Source: Candidatus Nitrotoga sp. LAW (GTDB lineage: Bacteria; Pseudomonadota; Gammaproteobacteria; Burkholderiales; Gallionellaceae). From it: a stretch of 64,000 nucleotides of DNA. The stretch lies in assembly GCA_003402315.1 (NCBI GenBank), contig QFXI01000018.1, positions 1-64,000 of the forward strand, written 5' to 3'. The notes under the pieces were generated by a model, which saw only the letters and a program-made list of their open reading frames with translations, searched no databases and was not told the origin of the DNA. Below are positions 26,710 to 37,463 of the stretch, piece after piece (the first letter of the stretch is position 1; each line of letters opens with the position of its first letter). Both the position numbers and the translations under genes were made by a program.

Positions 26710-28415
26710 TACAAATCCTCCGCCAGAATCACTTCGGACAATCCCTTGCCACCCTGTACCATGGGGAACACGTTCTCAGTCTGGTCTGTTATGAAATCCA
26801 TGAATACCAGTTGTTGCTTACGCCCAAATGCTTCTTTCAATGCAGGTTCCACATCCGATGGCTTCTCAATGCGCATACCAACATGACCATAGGCTTCCGC
26901 CAGCTTCACAAAATCGGGCAGCGCATCCATATAGGATTCGGCATACCGATTGCCATGGAAGAACTGCTGCCACTGGCGCACCATCCCTAGATAACGGTTA
27001 TTCAACATGATAATTTTGAGCGGCAATTGAAATTGTTTGCAGGTGGAGAGCTCCTGAATGCACATTTGAATACTGCCTTCACCAGTAACGCACGCCACAT
27101 GTGCATCTGGATGAGCTAATTGCACGCCCATTGCGGCAGGCAAACCGAAGCCCATGGTGCCCAGCCCACCAGAGTTAATCCAGCGACGCGGTTTATCAAA
27201 TTTGTAGTACTGCGCCGCCCACATCTGATGCTGTCCAACGTCGGAGGTGATGAAGGCATCGCCCTGGGTAACTTCGTATAGCTTTTCAATCACGAACTGC
27301 GGCTTAATTATCTCATCCGAATTTTTATAGACTAAACTATTCTTGCCGCGCCATTCCTTAATTTGCGCCCACCACGGCGCAATCGCCTGCTGATCTGGCT
27401 TTTCCTTGCTACCGTGCAATTCCGCCAGCAGATCGTCCAATACATGTGCCACATCGCCGACGATAGGCAAATCCACCTTCACCCGCTTGGAAATTGAAGA
27501 AGGATCAATGTCGATGTGAATGATCTTGCGCTTTTCCTGATTAAAGTGCTTAACATTGCCAACCACGCGATCATCAAAGCGTGCTCCCACGGCCAGCAAC
27601 ACATCACAATACTGCATCCCCATGTTTGCCTCGTACGTGCCATGCATGCCCAACATTCCAACAAATTGCTTGTCTGTCGCCGGATAGCCACCCAAACCCA
27701 TCAAGGTGTTGGTACAGGGAAAACCCAACAAACGCACCAACTCGGTCAATTGCTTAGATGCATCAGCCAGGATCACGCCGCCGCCCGCATAAATCATCGG
27801 CCGCTTGGCTGCCAGCAGCAACTGCACAGCACTTTTGATCTGCCCCAAGTCGCTATGCTGCGCCGGATGGTAAGAGCGGATGCTCACCGATGTTGGATAG
27901 CTGAATTCCGTTTTTTGACAGGATATATCTTTCGGAATATCCACCAGCACTGGTCCAGGGCGGCCGCTTTTGGCAAGATAGAATGCCTTTTTAATGGTGT
28001 TAGCGATTTCCTTAACGTCTTTGACCAGGAAATTATGCTTCACGCACGGTCGCGTTATGCCAACAGTATCCACCTCCTGAAAAGCATCTTCGCCGATGGC
28101 ATAAGTCGGCACTTGGCCACTGATAATTACCATAGGGATAGAATCCATATAGGCCGTAGCAATGCCTGTGACCGCATTGGTTACCCCGGGGCCAGAGGTG
28201 ACCAACGCGACCCCCACCTTGTCAGTGGAACGTGCGTACCCGTCGGCGGCATGTATTGCAGCCTGCTCATGACGAACTAATATATGTTTAACCTGATCCT
28301 GAGTGAACAACGCATCGTAAATGTGCAAGACCGCACCACCAGGGTACCCGAACACATATTCAGCCCCCTCTTCCTGCAAACATCTAATGGTTATTTCCGC
28401 GCCCGTCAGTTCCAT
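26709..28415 (-). CDS. ilvB: Acetolactate synthase, catalytic (large) subunit
   Basis: 568 residues. A ThDP-dependent enzyme with the catalytic Glu in the N-terminal domain ([17 protein letters not shown]), FAD-domain [13 protein letters not shown], and the C-terminal ThDP motif [17 protein letters not shown] ending at LNN. It condenses pyruvate to acetolactate or acetohydroxybutyrate. First gene of the minus-strand operon. The upstream region 28416-28702 holds divergent promoters for it and the sigma factor; no leader peptide is evident. Confidence 0.96.
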   Translation of the reverse strand: MELTGAEITIRCLQEEGAEYVFGYPGGAVLHIYDALFTQDQVKHILVRHEQAAIHAADGYARSTDKVGVALVTSGPGVTNAVTGIATAYMDSIPMVIISGQVPTYAIGEDAFQEVDTVGITRPCVKHNFLVKDVKEIANTIKKAFYLAKSGRPGPVLVDIPKDISCQKTEFSYPTSVSIRSYHPAQHSDLGQIKSAVQLLLAAKRPMIYAGGGVILADASKQLTELVRLLGFPCTNTLMGLGGYPATDKQFVGMLGMHGTYEANMGMQYCDVLLAVGARFDDRVVGNVKHFNQEKRKIIHIDIDPSSISKRVKVDLPIVGDVAHVLDDLLAELHGSKEKPDQQAIAPWWAQIKEWRGKNSLVYKNSDEIIKPQFVIEKLYEVTQGDAFITSDVGQHQMWAAQYYKFDKPRRWINSGGLGTMGFGLPAAMGVQLAHPDAHVACVTGEGSIQMCIQELSTCKQFQLPLKIIMLNNRYLGMVRQWQQFFHGNRYAESYMDALPDFVKLAEAYGHVGMRIEKPSDVEPALKEAFGRKQQLVFMDFITDQTENVFPMVQGGKGLSEVILAEDL

Positions 28416-28702
28416 GTCAAACTACCCTAGCAAACAATAATTAAAGAACCGCGCAAGATAAAGGTTAGACGCATTTTGGTCAACCCCCACGCCAGAACGG
28501 GGTTAACAATTATCTATTGATTTACGATGAAATTTGTTAGCATTCGTCACTCATTAATTTAGCAAGACATCTACAGAACTAAAAATCTCATCCCAATTGC
28601 AATGTTGTCCAAAAATCTACTTGCTTACATATCAAAGACATGTAGCGCCATGTGATTTTTTCACACCTTGCATTTGAAATTTAGGTAACCCTTGAATTTT
28701 CA

Positions 28703-29314
28703 ATGTTACCCAGTAGTTATTACCCATCAGGGGAGCATTTCAAACTGGCCAGCCACGACGAACTTTCCAAATTTCTCGCTGAAACCGAACGTCGCGCCTA
28801 CAAACAAGCATTGTTCGCGATACGTAACGAACATGTGGCGCTAGATATCGTACAGGACTCTATGCTTAAGCTTGCCGAAAAATATGGCAATAAGCCCGTC
28901 AATGAGTTACCTATGTTGTTTCAGCGTATCCTACAAAACACCATTCGCGACCATTGCCGAAGACAGAAAGTACGCTCCAGGTGGGTTTCGCTGATGTCCT
29001 CACTGATTCCACAGCACGAAGAAGCTGAATATGAACCACTAGACACCCTTCAGGACGACGACAACAATAGCCAAGGACTTGCCCCTGATGCATCATTTGA
29101 GCAATCCCAACTTATTGCTCTGATTGAAGAAGCATTAATCGTTCTCCCAGCACGTCAACGTGAGGCATTCCTTTTGCGTTACTGGGAGGATATGGATACT
29201 ACAGAAACAGCGGCGATCATGGGTTGCACAGAAGGTAGTGTCAAAACACACTGCTCACGTGCTACTCATAGCCTCGCGGCCATTTTGAGGAAAAAAGGAG
29301 TTCACTTGCCATGA
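28703..29314 (+). CDS. ECF-type RNA polymerase sigma factor
   Basis: 203 residues. Region 2 around residues 30-95 (ALFAIRNEHVALDIVQDSMLKLAEKY, then FQRILQNTIRDHCRRQK) and region 4 around 145-195 (LPARQREAFLLRYWEDMDTTETAAIM, then SVKTHCSRATHSL) fit the sigma-70 family. A longer acidic linker (EEAEYEPLDTLQDDD) separates them. It is coupled to the DUF3619 gene by a 4-base overlap. The trio is a recurrent betaproteobacterial set whose signal and regulon are not known. Confidence 0.88.
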   Translation: MLPSSYYPSGEHFKLASHDELSKFLAETERRAYKQALFAIRNEHVALDIVQDSMLKLAEKYGNKPVNELPMLFQRILQNTIRDHCRRQKVRSRWVSLMSSLIPQHEEAEYEPLDTLQDDDNNSQGLAPDASFEQSQLIALIEEALIVLPARQREAFLLRYWEDMDTTETAAIMGCTEGSVKTHCSRATHSLAAILRKKGVHLP

Positions 29315-29655
29315 AAAAAAATGAACTGAGCCATGAAGATATCAAACAATTACTCAACCATTCCGCCGCACAGCTCGACAAACCCACGCTAACTCGCCTG
29401 CATCAGGCACGAGAGCAAGCCATGGCACACCATGCTACCCATTGTATAGAACCAGTATTTTCCCGAGCTGGGCATGCTGTATGGCATGCTTTCGGTACTC
29501 AGCACAAATCACGCTTGTGGGCCGCCACTTTATTAGTTGCGCTTATTCTGTTCAGTGCTACCGCTTATTGGAATCAAAATGCAAAACCTGATACAACCGA
29601 CGTAGATATTGCCATTCTGACTGATGATTTACCCATACACTTTTACGTTGAATGA
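29311..29655 (+). CDS. DUF3619 membrane protein, likely anti-sigma partner
   Basis: 114 residues. An N-terminal cytoplasmic region (KKNELSHEDIKQLLNHSAAQLDKPTLTRL) precedes one membrane helix (LWAATLLVALILFSATAYW), with a short periplasmic tail containing DIAILTDDLPIHFYVE. Size, topology and its place directly after a sigma gene suggest an anti-sigma role, which is inference from context. It overlaps the genes on both sides by 4 bases. Confidence 0.8.
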   Translation: MKKNELSHEDIKQLLNHSAAQLDKPTLTRLHQAREQAMAHHATHCIEPVFSRAGHAVWHAFGTQHKSRLWAATLLVALILFSATAYWNQNAKPDTTDVDIAILTDDLPIHFYVE

Positions 29656-30074
29656 TACAAATCATGTACCTAATTCGCCATCACCTGCTCGCATTCAGCA
29701 TCACTTTATTTTTATTTTTGCCAACGATAGCTGGAGCACAGACATGGGAAAATCTCACCCCAATACAACAAGAGGCACTCGCTCCGCTCTCTCAACAATG
29801 GAATACGCTGCAAGCACTACAACAGCAGCGCCTCATCAATTTGGCGAAACGCTACCCACAGCTTGATGCAATGAAGAAACAACGCCTGCATAACAGACTA
29901 GAAAAATGGAGCAAGCTAACACCCGAACAGCGCGACCGTGCTCGCGAAAAATTCCAGGCATTTAGCAAAGTCCCTTTGGAAAAACGCGAACAGGTCAAAC
30001 AAATGGTTCGTCAACATGAAGCTGAAAAATTGAACACACCAGCTGCCACCCCTCCACTAGCCAATATGCCATAA
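29652..30074 (+). CDS. DUF3106 periplasmic protein
   Basis: 140 residues. A signal peptide (LLAFSITLFLFLPTIAGAQ) is followed by a helical, glutamine- and arginine-rich domain, with LAPLSQQWNTLQALQQQRLINLA and WSKLTPEQRDRAREKFQAF repeats typical of DUF3106. It resembles small stress-sensing helical proteins in layout. Third gene of the sigma operon. A fourth, RDD-type gene that often follows is absent. The function is unknown. Confidence 0.82.
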   Translation: MIQIMYLIRHHLLAFSITLFLFLPTIAGAQTWENLTPIQQEALAPLSQQWNTLQALQQQRLINLAKRYPQLDAMKKQRLHNRLEKWSKLTPEQRDRAREKFQAFSKVPLEKREQVKQMVRQHEAEKLNTPAATPPLANMP

Positions 30075-30482
30075 AATTTATCACCATGTTTCTTAATATT
30101 AATTCTTATGCGCACTACAACAAGGCAGATTCAAACTCAAAGTGCAACAGGCGTTTTTATTGCCTTTTTAAATTTAATCGATACTTCTGACAGCATCAGC
30201 CCCTTGGCCTTTAGTAATAAAGGTGAATTGGCAATGCGCTGCGCTTCGAACTTGAGTCTTCTAACACTACACATTAACTATTGTTGTAGTTAGTTCTTGA
30301 ATCCGTCTCCAACCTAAAGATTGAAACACCACCCTGACCCGAAATAACTTGAAACTGGATAAATTTAGCTTAATGTCAATGATAATTCAGAATACATTCA
30401 CAAGCGTTGGGAAGTTGTACCCTGTCATTGGGTAAGTCCCATCAAGTGCTATAATTCACGCTTCTTGTAAAAGAGCTGTGTA
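30075..30482. other. 408-base spacer before argS
   Basis: No coding frame is supported; one short frame of 60 codons has no coding features. A short dyad (acaggcgttttt / ttgcct) follows DUF3106 at about 30150-30165 and could help termination. The argS promoter lies near the right end. Confidence 0.5.
30428..30455 (+). promoter_or_regulatory. Likely sigma-70 promoter of argS
   Basis: TTGGGT (30428-30433), a 16-base gap, then a perfect TATAAT (30450-30455) about 28 bases before the argS start. Confidence 0.55.
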
Positions 30483-32159
30483 ATGTCTGCCGTCTTGAAT
30501 TTCAAATCCCATCTTTCCGAATTGTTCGCGCAGGCCATGCGCATTGTTGCACCTGAAGTAACGCCGACCGACATCCTCATCGAGCGCCCCAAACAGGTGC
30601 TGCATGGCGATTACGCCTGTAATTTAGCAATGCAGCTGGCAAAGCCGCTGCGCAAATCTCCACGTGACATTGCGCAAGCATTGGTCGCAGCCTTACCTGT
30701 ATCTCTAGTGGTAGAAAAGGTGGAAATTGCGGGAGCGGGTTTCATTAATGTATTTATCACTACAGCAGCCAAACAGAATGTCGTGCGTGGCGTGCTGCAG
30801 GCAGGGGCGGGCTATGGCCACATTCATCTGGGTGCGGGGCACAATGTAGGGGTGGAGTTCGTCTCGGCCAATCCGACCGGGCCGCTGCATGTAGGACATG
30901 GGCGCGGTGCGGCAGTGGGCGATTGTTTGTGCCGCGTGTTGCAGACGGCAGGTTGGAACGTGACGCGAGAGTTTTATTATAACGACGCTGGCGCACAGAT
31001 CGATAATCTCACACTATCAGTACAGTTGCGCTGCAAGGGTGTGACACCTGATGATCCTTCGTGGCCTGAAAATGGTTATCGCGGTGATTACATCACCGAT
31101 GTTGCCCGTGCGTATTTGGCGCAAGAAGCGGTGGAAGCCGACGATCAGCACGTGTGGGCATCAGGTGATGTGAATGATGCCACTGCCATCCGCCATTTTG
31201 CGGTAGCTTATCTGCGCCGTGAACAGGATCTCGACTTGCGCGCCTTCGGAGTAAATTTCGATGTGTATTCGCTGGAGTCTGCACTCTACACTGAAGGTAA
31301 AGTAGAAGAAGTTGTCAGCAAGCTTATTGCCAGCGGCCATACGTATGAACAAGGTAATGCACTATGGCTACGCACTACAGATTTTGGTGACGACAAAGAT
31401 CGTGTCATGCGCAAAAGCGATGGCAGCTATACCTATTTTGTACCGGATGTGGCTTACCATCTGGAAAAATGGCGGCGTGGCTTTACCCGCGTCATTAATG
31501 AACAAGGTGCGGATCATCACAGTACCATCACTCGCGTACGGGCGGGGTTGCAAGCTTTAGATGTTGGCATTCCGCAAGGTTGGCCAGATTATGTGCTGCA
31601 CCAGATGGTGACGGTGTTGCGCGATGGCGAAGAGGTGAAAATATCCAAACGCGCGGGCAGCTACGTTACCCTGCGTGACTTGATTGATGAAGTGGGCTGC
31701 GATGCTACGCGCTTCTTCCTCGCGGCGCGCCATCCCGATTCTCAACTGGTGTTCGACATTGATCTGGCGAAATCGCAGAGCAATGAAAATCCTGTTTATT
31801 ATATTCAGTATGCCCATGCGCGTATTTGTAGCGTGTTGGGGCAGTGGGGCGGCGATGCTACGGTGCTGCATCAAGCCAGTGTGCGTGCGCTGGAGAGTGA
31901 CTACGAGCGCGCCTTATTGCAACGCCTGATTGACTATCCGCAGGTAATCGAAAGCGCTGCAGAAGATTTGGCACCACACCTGATCGCGATCTATTTAAAG
32001 GATTTGGCCGCTGATTTTCACAGCTATTATAATGCTTCACGCTTCCTGGTTGAGGAGGAAGACATAAAGCAAGCGCGGTTGGCCTTGATTGCTGCGGTGG
32101 CACAGGTCATGCGCAACGGTTTAGTATTGTTGGGGGTTTCCGCACCGGAAAAAATGTAG
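30483..32159 (+). CDS. argS: Arginyl-tRNA synthetase
   Basis: 558 residues. Class I synthetase: N-terminal additional domain, HIGH-type motif [16 protein letters not shown] (about residues 120-135), KMSKS-type [15 protein letters not shown] and a C-terminal DALR anticodon-binding domain. It charges tRNA-Arg. A good TATAAT promoter precedes it. A SPOR-domain gene follows, as in many betaproteobacteria. Confidence 0.96.
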   Translation: MSAVLNFKSHLSELFAQAMRIVAPEVTPTDILIERPKQVLHGDYACNLAMQLAKPLRKSPRDIAQALVAALPVSLVVEKVEIAGAGFINVFITTAAKQNVVRGVLQAGAGYGHIHLGAGHNVGVEFVSANPTGPLHVGHGRGAAVGDCLCRVLQTAGWNVTREFYYNDAGAQIDNLTLSVQLRCKGVTPDDPSWPENGYRGDYITDVARAYLAQEAVEADDQHVWASGDVNDATAIRHFAVAYLRREQDLDLRAFGVNFDVYSLESALYTEGKVEEVVSKLIASGHTYEQGNALWLRTTDFGDDKDRVMRKSDGSYTYFVPDVAYHLEKWRRGFTRVINEQGADHHSTITRVRAGLQALDVGIPQGWPDYVLHQMVTVLRDGEEVKISKRAGSYVTLRDLIDEVGCDATRFFLAARHPDSQLVFDIDLAKSQSNENPVYYIQYAHARICSVLGQWGGDATVLHQASVRALESDYERALLQRLIDYPQVIESAAEDLAPHLIAIYLKDLAADFHSYYNASRFLVEEEDIKQARLALIAAVAQVMRNGLVLLGVSAPEKM

Positions 32160-32280
32160 GCTGGTTTCTTCCACTGTGGGATGAAAATCCGCGAGGCCGA
32201 AACAAATGTGAAGTTGCCAATTCTATTGGTTATTCGACAGCCTTCACGAGAATGAATGAAATTTTTTAAAGATTAATTAT

Positions 32281-32913
32281 ATGAGTAAAAACAGTAGCAC
32301 TCGATCCGCAGCACCGCGCCGAGGTAGTTCGTTACTGACTGGCATTTTGGTTGGTATGGTAGTGGGGCTGGTTATTGCGGGCGGGGTGGCATGGTACATT
32401 TTAAAGACCCCCAGCTCGTTCGTAAATAATGTCCCGCATGAAACGACCAAGCTTGCGGCAGACTCCGAGAAGCAGTTTCCCGCATCTGTAGTAAAAACTG
32501 CTCAGGCACCCACTTCTGCGGCTGCATCAGGGGTAGATGAAAGTAAACCGCGCTTTGAATTTTACAAAGTGTTAACCGACAAACAAGATGCAACGGTAAT
32601 ACAAAAAAGCAGCGACAATGCGGCAACGATAGAAAATAAGCTTGCACCTGTTCAGTCTGCGGGTAATGCTACTGCGAAAGAAACTTACTTTTTACAGGCG
32701 GGTTCGTTTTCCAATGCGGATGATGCGGATAAATTGAAAGCCAAATTGGCTCTGCTTGGCATAGAAGTCAGTGTGCAAATCGCGACCATTCCTGATAAAG
32801 GCGTGTGGCATCGCGTGCACGTCGGCCCTTATAAAGGTAGAGAGGAAATGAATAATGCATTGGCAATGTTGAAACAAAATGGGATAAGCGCTACTCCAAT
32901 GCTTGCGAAATAG
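32281..32913 (+). CDS. SPOR-domain membrane protein (FtsN-like)
   Basis: 210 residues. A basic, Ser-rich cytoplasmic start, one membrane helix (LLTGILVGMVVGLVIAGGVAWYIL, residues 18-41), a low-complexity periplasmic linker, and a C-terminal SPOR domain from about residue 136 (ETYFLQAGSFSNADDADKL to MLKQNGISATPML). SPOR domains bind denuded peptidoglycan at the division septum. The FtsN equivalence rests on architecture and the argS neighbourhood. Confidence 0.85.
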   Translation: MSKNSSTRSAAPRRGSSLLTGILVGMVVGLVIAGGVAWYILKTPSSFVNNVPHETTKLAADSEKQFPASVVKTAQAPTSAAASGVDESKPRFEFYKVLTDKQDATVIQKSSDNAATIENKLAPVQSAGNATAKETYFLQAGSFSNADDADKLKAKLALLGIEVSVQIATIPDKGVWHRVHVGPYKGREEMNNALAMLKQNGISATPMLAK

Positions 32914-33176
32914 ATGAGTATGCATAACTACTGACCAGATAAATTAATGTCTATTAATTTAATTAGTTACTGAAGTATCTATTCAAATTTTAATCCAAAC
33001 GTTTCATATTTTCAGGAAACCGTATTGAATCTTACTTATTAGGCCGCACTGTAAAAAGCAGTACAGAGTTTCATATATGTGGATGATAAAAATATGTATC
33101 AAAAATAGTAGGTAACATGCAGCGTCACGTGATGATCCATTTTTGTGGGCAGTCTTAACTTTGTGCGGAGATAGAT

Positions 33177-33803
33177 ATGAAATTCATCAAACAGATTTTT
33201 GTGGTACTAGCGTTATTATGTGTTAACCAAGTTTTTGCCGAGCCTGAGCTAGGCAAGGATTACAAAGTGCTCAGTACGGTACAGCCGACGCGTGTGGGCA
33301 GCAAAATCGAGGTATTGGAATTTTTCTTCTACGGTTGTTCACACTGTTTCAAGATGCACCCAACGTTAACCGCGTGGGAAAAAAAGATTGCTAAGGACGT
33401 CGAGTTGGTCTATGTACCGACCATTTTCAATAACTCTTGGGAACCGATGGCACGTACTTATTACACACTAGAATTGCTGGGACAGCAAAAACGGCTGCAC
33501 GATGACCTATTTAATGCTTGGAATGTGGACAATATTGATCTGAGCGACGAGGCCAAGATCGTTGAATTTGTTGGACAGCGCGGCGTAGATCGCAAGAAAT
33601 TTAGCGACGCCTATAATTCCTTCGCCATGCAAAGTAAAGTAACCCGCAGCAAACAATTGGCGCAGATCTATGGCATTCGCGGCACACCGTCGCTGACGGT
33701 GGACGGCAAATATCTGATTAGCGGCCTGGGACCGGATGAAAGCATTAAAGTGTTGAACTATTTGATCGATAAGGCACGCAAGGAGCGCGCGGGCAAACGT
33801 TAG
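33177..33803 (+). CDS. dsbA: Thiol:disulfide interchange protein DsbA
   Basis: 208 residues. A signal peptide (FVVLALLCVNQVFA) precedes a thioredoxin fold with active site Cys54-Ser-His-Cys57 in FFYGCSHCFKMHP, a helical insertion, and the cis-Pro loop IRGTPSLTV. It oxidises cysteines in exported proteins; this includes apocytochromes c before haem attachment by the Ccm system encoded elsewhere in the window. It overlaps the next gene by one base. Confidence 0.94.
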   Translation: MKFIKQIFVVLALLCVNQVFAEPELGKDYKVLSTVQPTRVGSKIEVLEFFFYGCSHCFKMHPTLTAWEKKIAKDVELVYVPTIFNNSWEPMARTYYTLELLGQQKRLHDDLFNAWNVDNIDLSDEAKIVEFVGQRGVDRKKFSDAYNSFAMQSKVTRSKQLAQIYGIRGTPSLTVDGKYLISGLGPDESIKVLNYLIDKARKERAGKR

Positions 33804-34570
33804 TGGCCGTACAACGCGTCGTTATCAGCGGCGCATCCAGCGGCCTGGGTCTGGCGCTGGCGCGTTATTATCTTGAGCAAGGCGCGATGGTTGGGGTACT
33901 CGCCCGTCGCGCTGATTGCCTGCAAGACCTCTCTAAGCAGTTCCCCCAACAAGTTTATTGTTACCCACTGGATGTGCGTGACTCGACTGCCGTGCAGGCG
34001 GCGGCGCAGAACTTCATCGCGCACGCAGGTGTGCCGGATATCGTGATTGCTAATGCCGGTATCAGTATCGGAACGCTTACTGAATATGCCGAAGATATTG
34101 ATGCTTTCCAGCAGATGATGGATATTAATATATTGGGTGTAATGAAAACTTTTCAGCCGTTTGTTGCACCTATGCGTGAGGCCGGACGGGGCTTATTGGT
34201 TGGCATTGCTAGTGTGGCAGGATTCCGAGGGTTGCCGGGGGCGGGTGCCTATTCCGCATCCAAGGCGGCGCTAATCTCTTATATGGAAAGTTTACGTGTG
34301 GAATTGCGTGGTAGCGGGATGCGCGCAGTCACCATCTGTCCTGGCTACATTAAAACACCGATGACCGCCGTCAATCCTTACTCTATGCCTTTTATTTTGT
34401 CAGCCGACGAAGCAGCGCGTCGTATTGCACGAGTGATTGCTTCCGGCAGCTCATTTGCGGTAGTGCCGTGGCAGATGGGGTTCGTCGGGCGCGTGCTTAA
34501 ACTATTGCCTAATTGGTTATATGATTTTGTGTTTGCAAGAGCTCCACGCAAGCCGCGCAAGTTGCTTTAA
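33803..34570 (+). CDS. Short-chain dehydrogenase/reductase
   Basis: 255 residues. Classical SDR: cofactor motif GASSGLGLALARYY near the start, NAGI (NAGISIGT), and the catalytic YSASKAAL with a Ser upstream in GIASVAGFRG. A hydrophobic C-terminus ends in basic residues (APRKPRKLL), suggesting membrane association. The start is GTG at 33803, sharing its G with the dsbA stop. The substrate is unknown; lipid or ketone reduction is plausible. Confidence 0.85.
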   Translation: MAVQRVVISGASSGLGLALARYYLEQGAMVGVLARRADCLQDLSKQFPQQVYCYPLDVRDSTAVQAAAQNFIAHAGVPDIVIANAGISIGTLTEYAEDIDAFQQMMDINILGVMKTFQPFVAPMREAGRGLLVGIASVAGFRGLPGAGAYSASKAALISYMESLRVELRGSGMRAVTICPGYIKTPMTAVNPYSMPFILSADEAARRIARVIASGSSFAVVPWQMGFVGRVLKLLPNWLYDFVFARAPRKPRKLL

Positions 34571-34580
34571 CTTTGGGCCT

Positions 34581-35554
34581 TTAATTCGAATTTTGATTGG
34601 AATTATTATGAGTGTTAATCAAGGGCTCGCTACCTATCTCGAGAGAATCATAATCTTCGCGTACTCGTATGAAGCGAGCGAATCGTGGGATGCCGGTTTT
34701 TTCATTTAGACCGTTATAACGGTAGGTTACCCACCTTCCCAACTGTGGCGGATGGCGCCGATCTGCGTTAGATAGACCAGCTCCCAGGCGAAAGCACAAT
34801 CCATCAACTGACTCCACCTCCAAAGCGCCCAGTGTGCCTGCATACTTACCTTTACCCGGCAGGTAGGCGACTACTTTGGCTTCGGCATCTTCGTAGGGTT
34901 TTAGTTTTAATAAATCGTCGCTGCGGACTGCCCGGTAGAGTGAAGCGCCGCGATGCAGCATCAGGCCTTCACCGCCTTGTTTGACTACACGCTTAAGCAC
35001 TGCTCTCAAAGTAGTTTGATCGGCTACTTTAAACTGTTCTACTGGTGTACCCATGGCTGCCCGATTTGCGCGATGACAGACTGTAGTGCCACATTGCGTT
35101 CGGAATAATTACCTGGATGCGCTGGCAGATCGAATACCATGAAGTGCAGCATGCGCCACTGAGCTTCGTCGGGAATTTTTTTCCTGGCAGTGGAAACTGC
35201 GCGGGAAAACTGACCGTGGCCAGCCCATAATTCCCCATCGAGAGGAATTTTAGGCCAGCCAGCGGTGAACCATACTGGGGCTTCGATATGCTCGCCGTTC
35301 CGTGTCAATAGTTCCTCACCATCCCAATAACCGCGCATGCCATCAAATTTTTCACTTACCCAATAATCTGCCAGCGTGACATCGCCTCGAAAGACGTTTG
35401 CCAGCATTACCGGAGGCGGCGCGAGTCCCGCTGTTCGTAGGGGCAAACAACAAAATACAAGTGCTAGCGATAAAGTACAAAGCCGCACCCAATTGGACAG
35501 GTTGATGCCTGACCAGCAGTGTATTTTCACTTGAACAGGTGTGAAATATGTCAT
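34581..35554 (-). pseudogene. ligE: Periplasmic ATP-dependent DNA ligase (LigE type), frameshifted
   Basis: Two overlapping frames make one ligase. The N-terminal frame (35554-35039) has a signal-like segment, LADYWVSEKFDGMRGYWDG with the nucleotidyl lysine (KFDGMRG), and LDGELWAG, then ends VIAQIGQPWVHQ and stop. The C-terminal frame (to 34581) resumes VEQFKVADQTTLRAVL, then GGEGLMLHRG and LLKLKPYEDAEAKVV with the conserved lysine motif V. A one-base loss near 35040 (GTACACCAGTAGAACAG) explains the shift. The family seals nicks, possibly in imported DNA. It is either a genuine mutation or a sequence error, since both halves remain otherwise intact. Confidence 0.8.
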
Positions 35555-36362
35555 GTATCCATCCGAAAGGTATTGCTCGTGGCAAATTTTCAGATCTTGT
35601 GTTCGAGTCGTTTTGACGGTGATGGTTGATCTGCTATATCAGGGAACAGCGCAACTTCTAAGCTGTTTCCCGCCAAATAATTCGCGCAGTAAGATTTTCA
35701 ATCTTTTTCTACTGCATTATTCATTACCCCCATCATGGGTTCCACCTTATCATTCATTTTTAATGATAATTAAGGGCGTCTCACATTTTCTCGGCAATCT
35801 CAAAAACCCCATCTACAGCATCATCAAAAATACACGAGATTCTTCTCGGCTGTAACAACCGTTATCTTGAATTTCTATCTTCGCTATTCAATATTCATGA
35901 GGAAATATCTTCTATCCATTTCAAACGGGAAACACTCTCGATACCCCAAACAACTATGCACCTTTAGCTCAATCAAACATGCCGCGAAAACTTACCCGTA
36001 CTACCTAACACATCGGTTGATCTGCTATTGCAACCTGCAAAAAACTGACAAAGCTCACCACCGTTTAACCCCTTACCACCATTCAATAAATACAAAACCC
36101 TTGTTATTCCATGAAACCATTCAACTGGTAAGAGACTAAAGTATCTCTGCAACTTGTCGTAAAGAAAAATGTATCCATGCATTAAATTTAGTTGGGTAAT
36201 TTTGTAAATTACAAAGCATTTTTCTGTCATTGTAACTATTACTATCTTGATTTATTCGCACTTTATTAAAATGCAATGTAATTACAGGCCGCAATAAAAA
36301 TTCTTGCATCCGTAATAATTATTTATAAATGACTTAACACATAAAGTTCTAATCATAAAATT
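35555..36362. other. 808-base AT-rich spacer before pilM
   Basis: Several open frames exist but none shows coding character: they are rich in Ser, Tyr and His, lack ribosome sites and match nothing I recognise. Base composition becomes clearly AT-rich from about 35650 to 36360. The right end must carry the pilM promoter; an exact box is not assignable. The ponA gene that often lies opposite pilM is absent. Confidence 0.55.
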
Positions 36363-37463
36363 ATGATCAAAGGTAAGTTAAGTATCCCGTTAGATTTCTT
36401 GTCTACTAAGACACCGCCTTTAATTGGGGTCGATATTTGTTCGTCTTCAATCAAAATTGTGGAACTTAGCGAATTGGCAAAAAAAAACGGCTATGTTATC
36501 GAGCATTACGCAATAGAAACACTGCCTCAAAATGCTGTCAGTGATGGCAACATCAATGACCTGGAGGCAGTTTCAGAGTGTATGCGCCGCGCTTGGAAGC
36601 GAATGGGAACACGCATTAAAAACATTAGCCTCGCACTTCCTGCTGCCGCCGTGATAAGCAAAAAAATTTTTCTTCCCAGTGGATTGAATGAAGAAGATAT
36701 GGAGCATCAGGTGACGGCTGAAGCAAATCAGTACATCCCTTTTTCTATTGACGAGGTTAACCTGGATTTTCAAGTAATAGGACCGGCACCTGGCAATACT
36801 GCGGAAATCGAAATATTGTTGGCTGCCTCGCGTAATGCAAATGTGGAAGATCGTGTTGCCGTCGCACAAGTAGCCGGACTCAAAGTGGTGGTGATGGATG
36901 TAGAACATTACGCCGCCGAAATGGCGTTTGATCAAATCCGCTTGCAGCTGCCAGGAGGCGCCACAGATCAATGCGTAGCGTTGGTAGATATAGGTGCAAA
37001 CGTAATGAACGTAAATATACTGCGCAACGGGCAATCGGTGTACATGCGCGACCAGCAAATGGGCGGCGATCAATTGACGCAACATATTCAGAATACATTC
37101 GGCTTATCCGTTGAGGAAGCAGAAGCAGGCAAACTTAATGGTGGATTACCGGAAAATTACGAAAGCGATGTGCTAACACCGTTCCGCGAGAGCGTGGCAG
37201 GAGAGGTGTTTCGTGCCATTCAGCTTTTCTTTACCTCAACCCAATTTAACGAAGTAAGTTACATTGTTTTAGCTGGCGGCTGCGCAGCACTATCTCATTT
37301 AGATGATGCTGTAGCAACACGCACACAGGTAAAAACATTGGTGGCAAATCCTTTTGCTCAAATGACTTTATCCGGACGCATCAAACAGCGCCAATTACAG
37401 ATTGATGCACCGGCGCTCATGATTGCTTGCGGTCTTGCTATGCGGAGGTTTGATCCTTCATGA
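36363..37463 (+). CDS. pilM: Type IV pilus assembly ATPase-like protein PilM
   Basis: 366 residues, actin-like fold. Early PPLIGVDICSSSIKIVEL, CVALVDIGANVMNVNIL and late SYIVLAGGCAALSHLDD are the nucleotide-binding motifs. It binds the PilN tail at the cytoplasmic face and links the inner-membrane alignment complex to the motor. First gene of pilMNOPQ, overlapping pilN by 4 bases. Confidence 0.95.
   Translation: MIKGKLSIPLDFLSTKTPPLIGVDICSSSIKIVELSELAKKNGYVIEHYAIETLPQNAVSDGNINDLEAVSECMRRAWKRMGTRIKNISLALPAAAVISKKIFLPSGLNEEDMEHQVTAEANQYIPFSIDEVNLDFQVIGPAPGNTAEIEILLAASRNANVEDRVAVAQVAGLKVVVMDVEHYAAEMAFDQIRLQLPGGATDQCVALVDIGANVMNVNILRNGQSVYMRDQQMGGDQLTQHIQNTFGLSVEEAEAGKLNGGLPENYESDVLTPFRESVAGEVFRAIQLFFTSTQFNEVSYIVLAGGCAALSHLDDAVATRTQVKTLVANPFAQMTLSGRIKQRQLQIDAPALMIACGLAMRRFDPS

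Noticed and set aside
27516-28280. 254-codon open frame opposite ilvB
   Set aside because: It lies wholly antisense to a full-length acetolactate synthase, has no ribosome site and has His/Arg-rich shadow composition.
35541-36139. Two open frames of 104 and 90 codons before pilM
   Set aside because: AT-rich, no ribosome sites, no signal peptide or domain; composition fits noncoding DNA.
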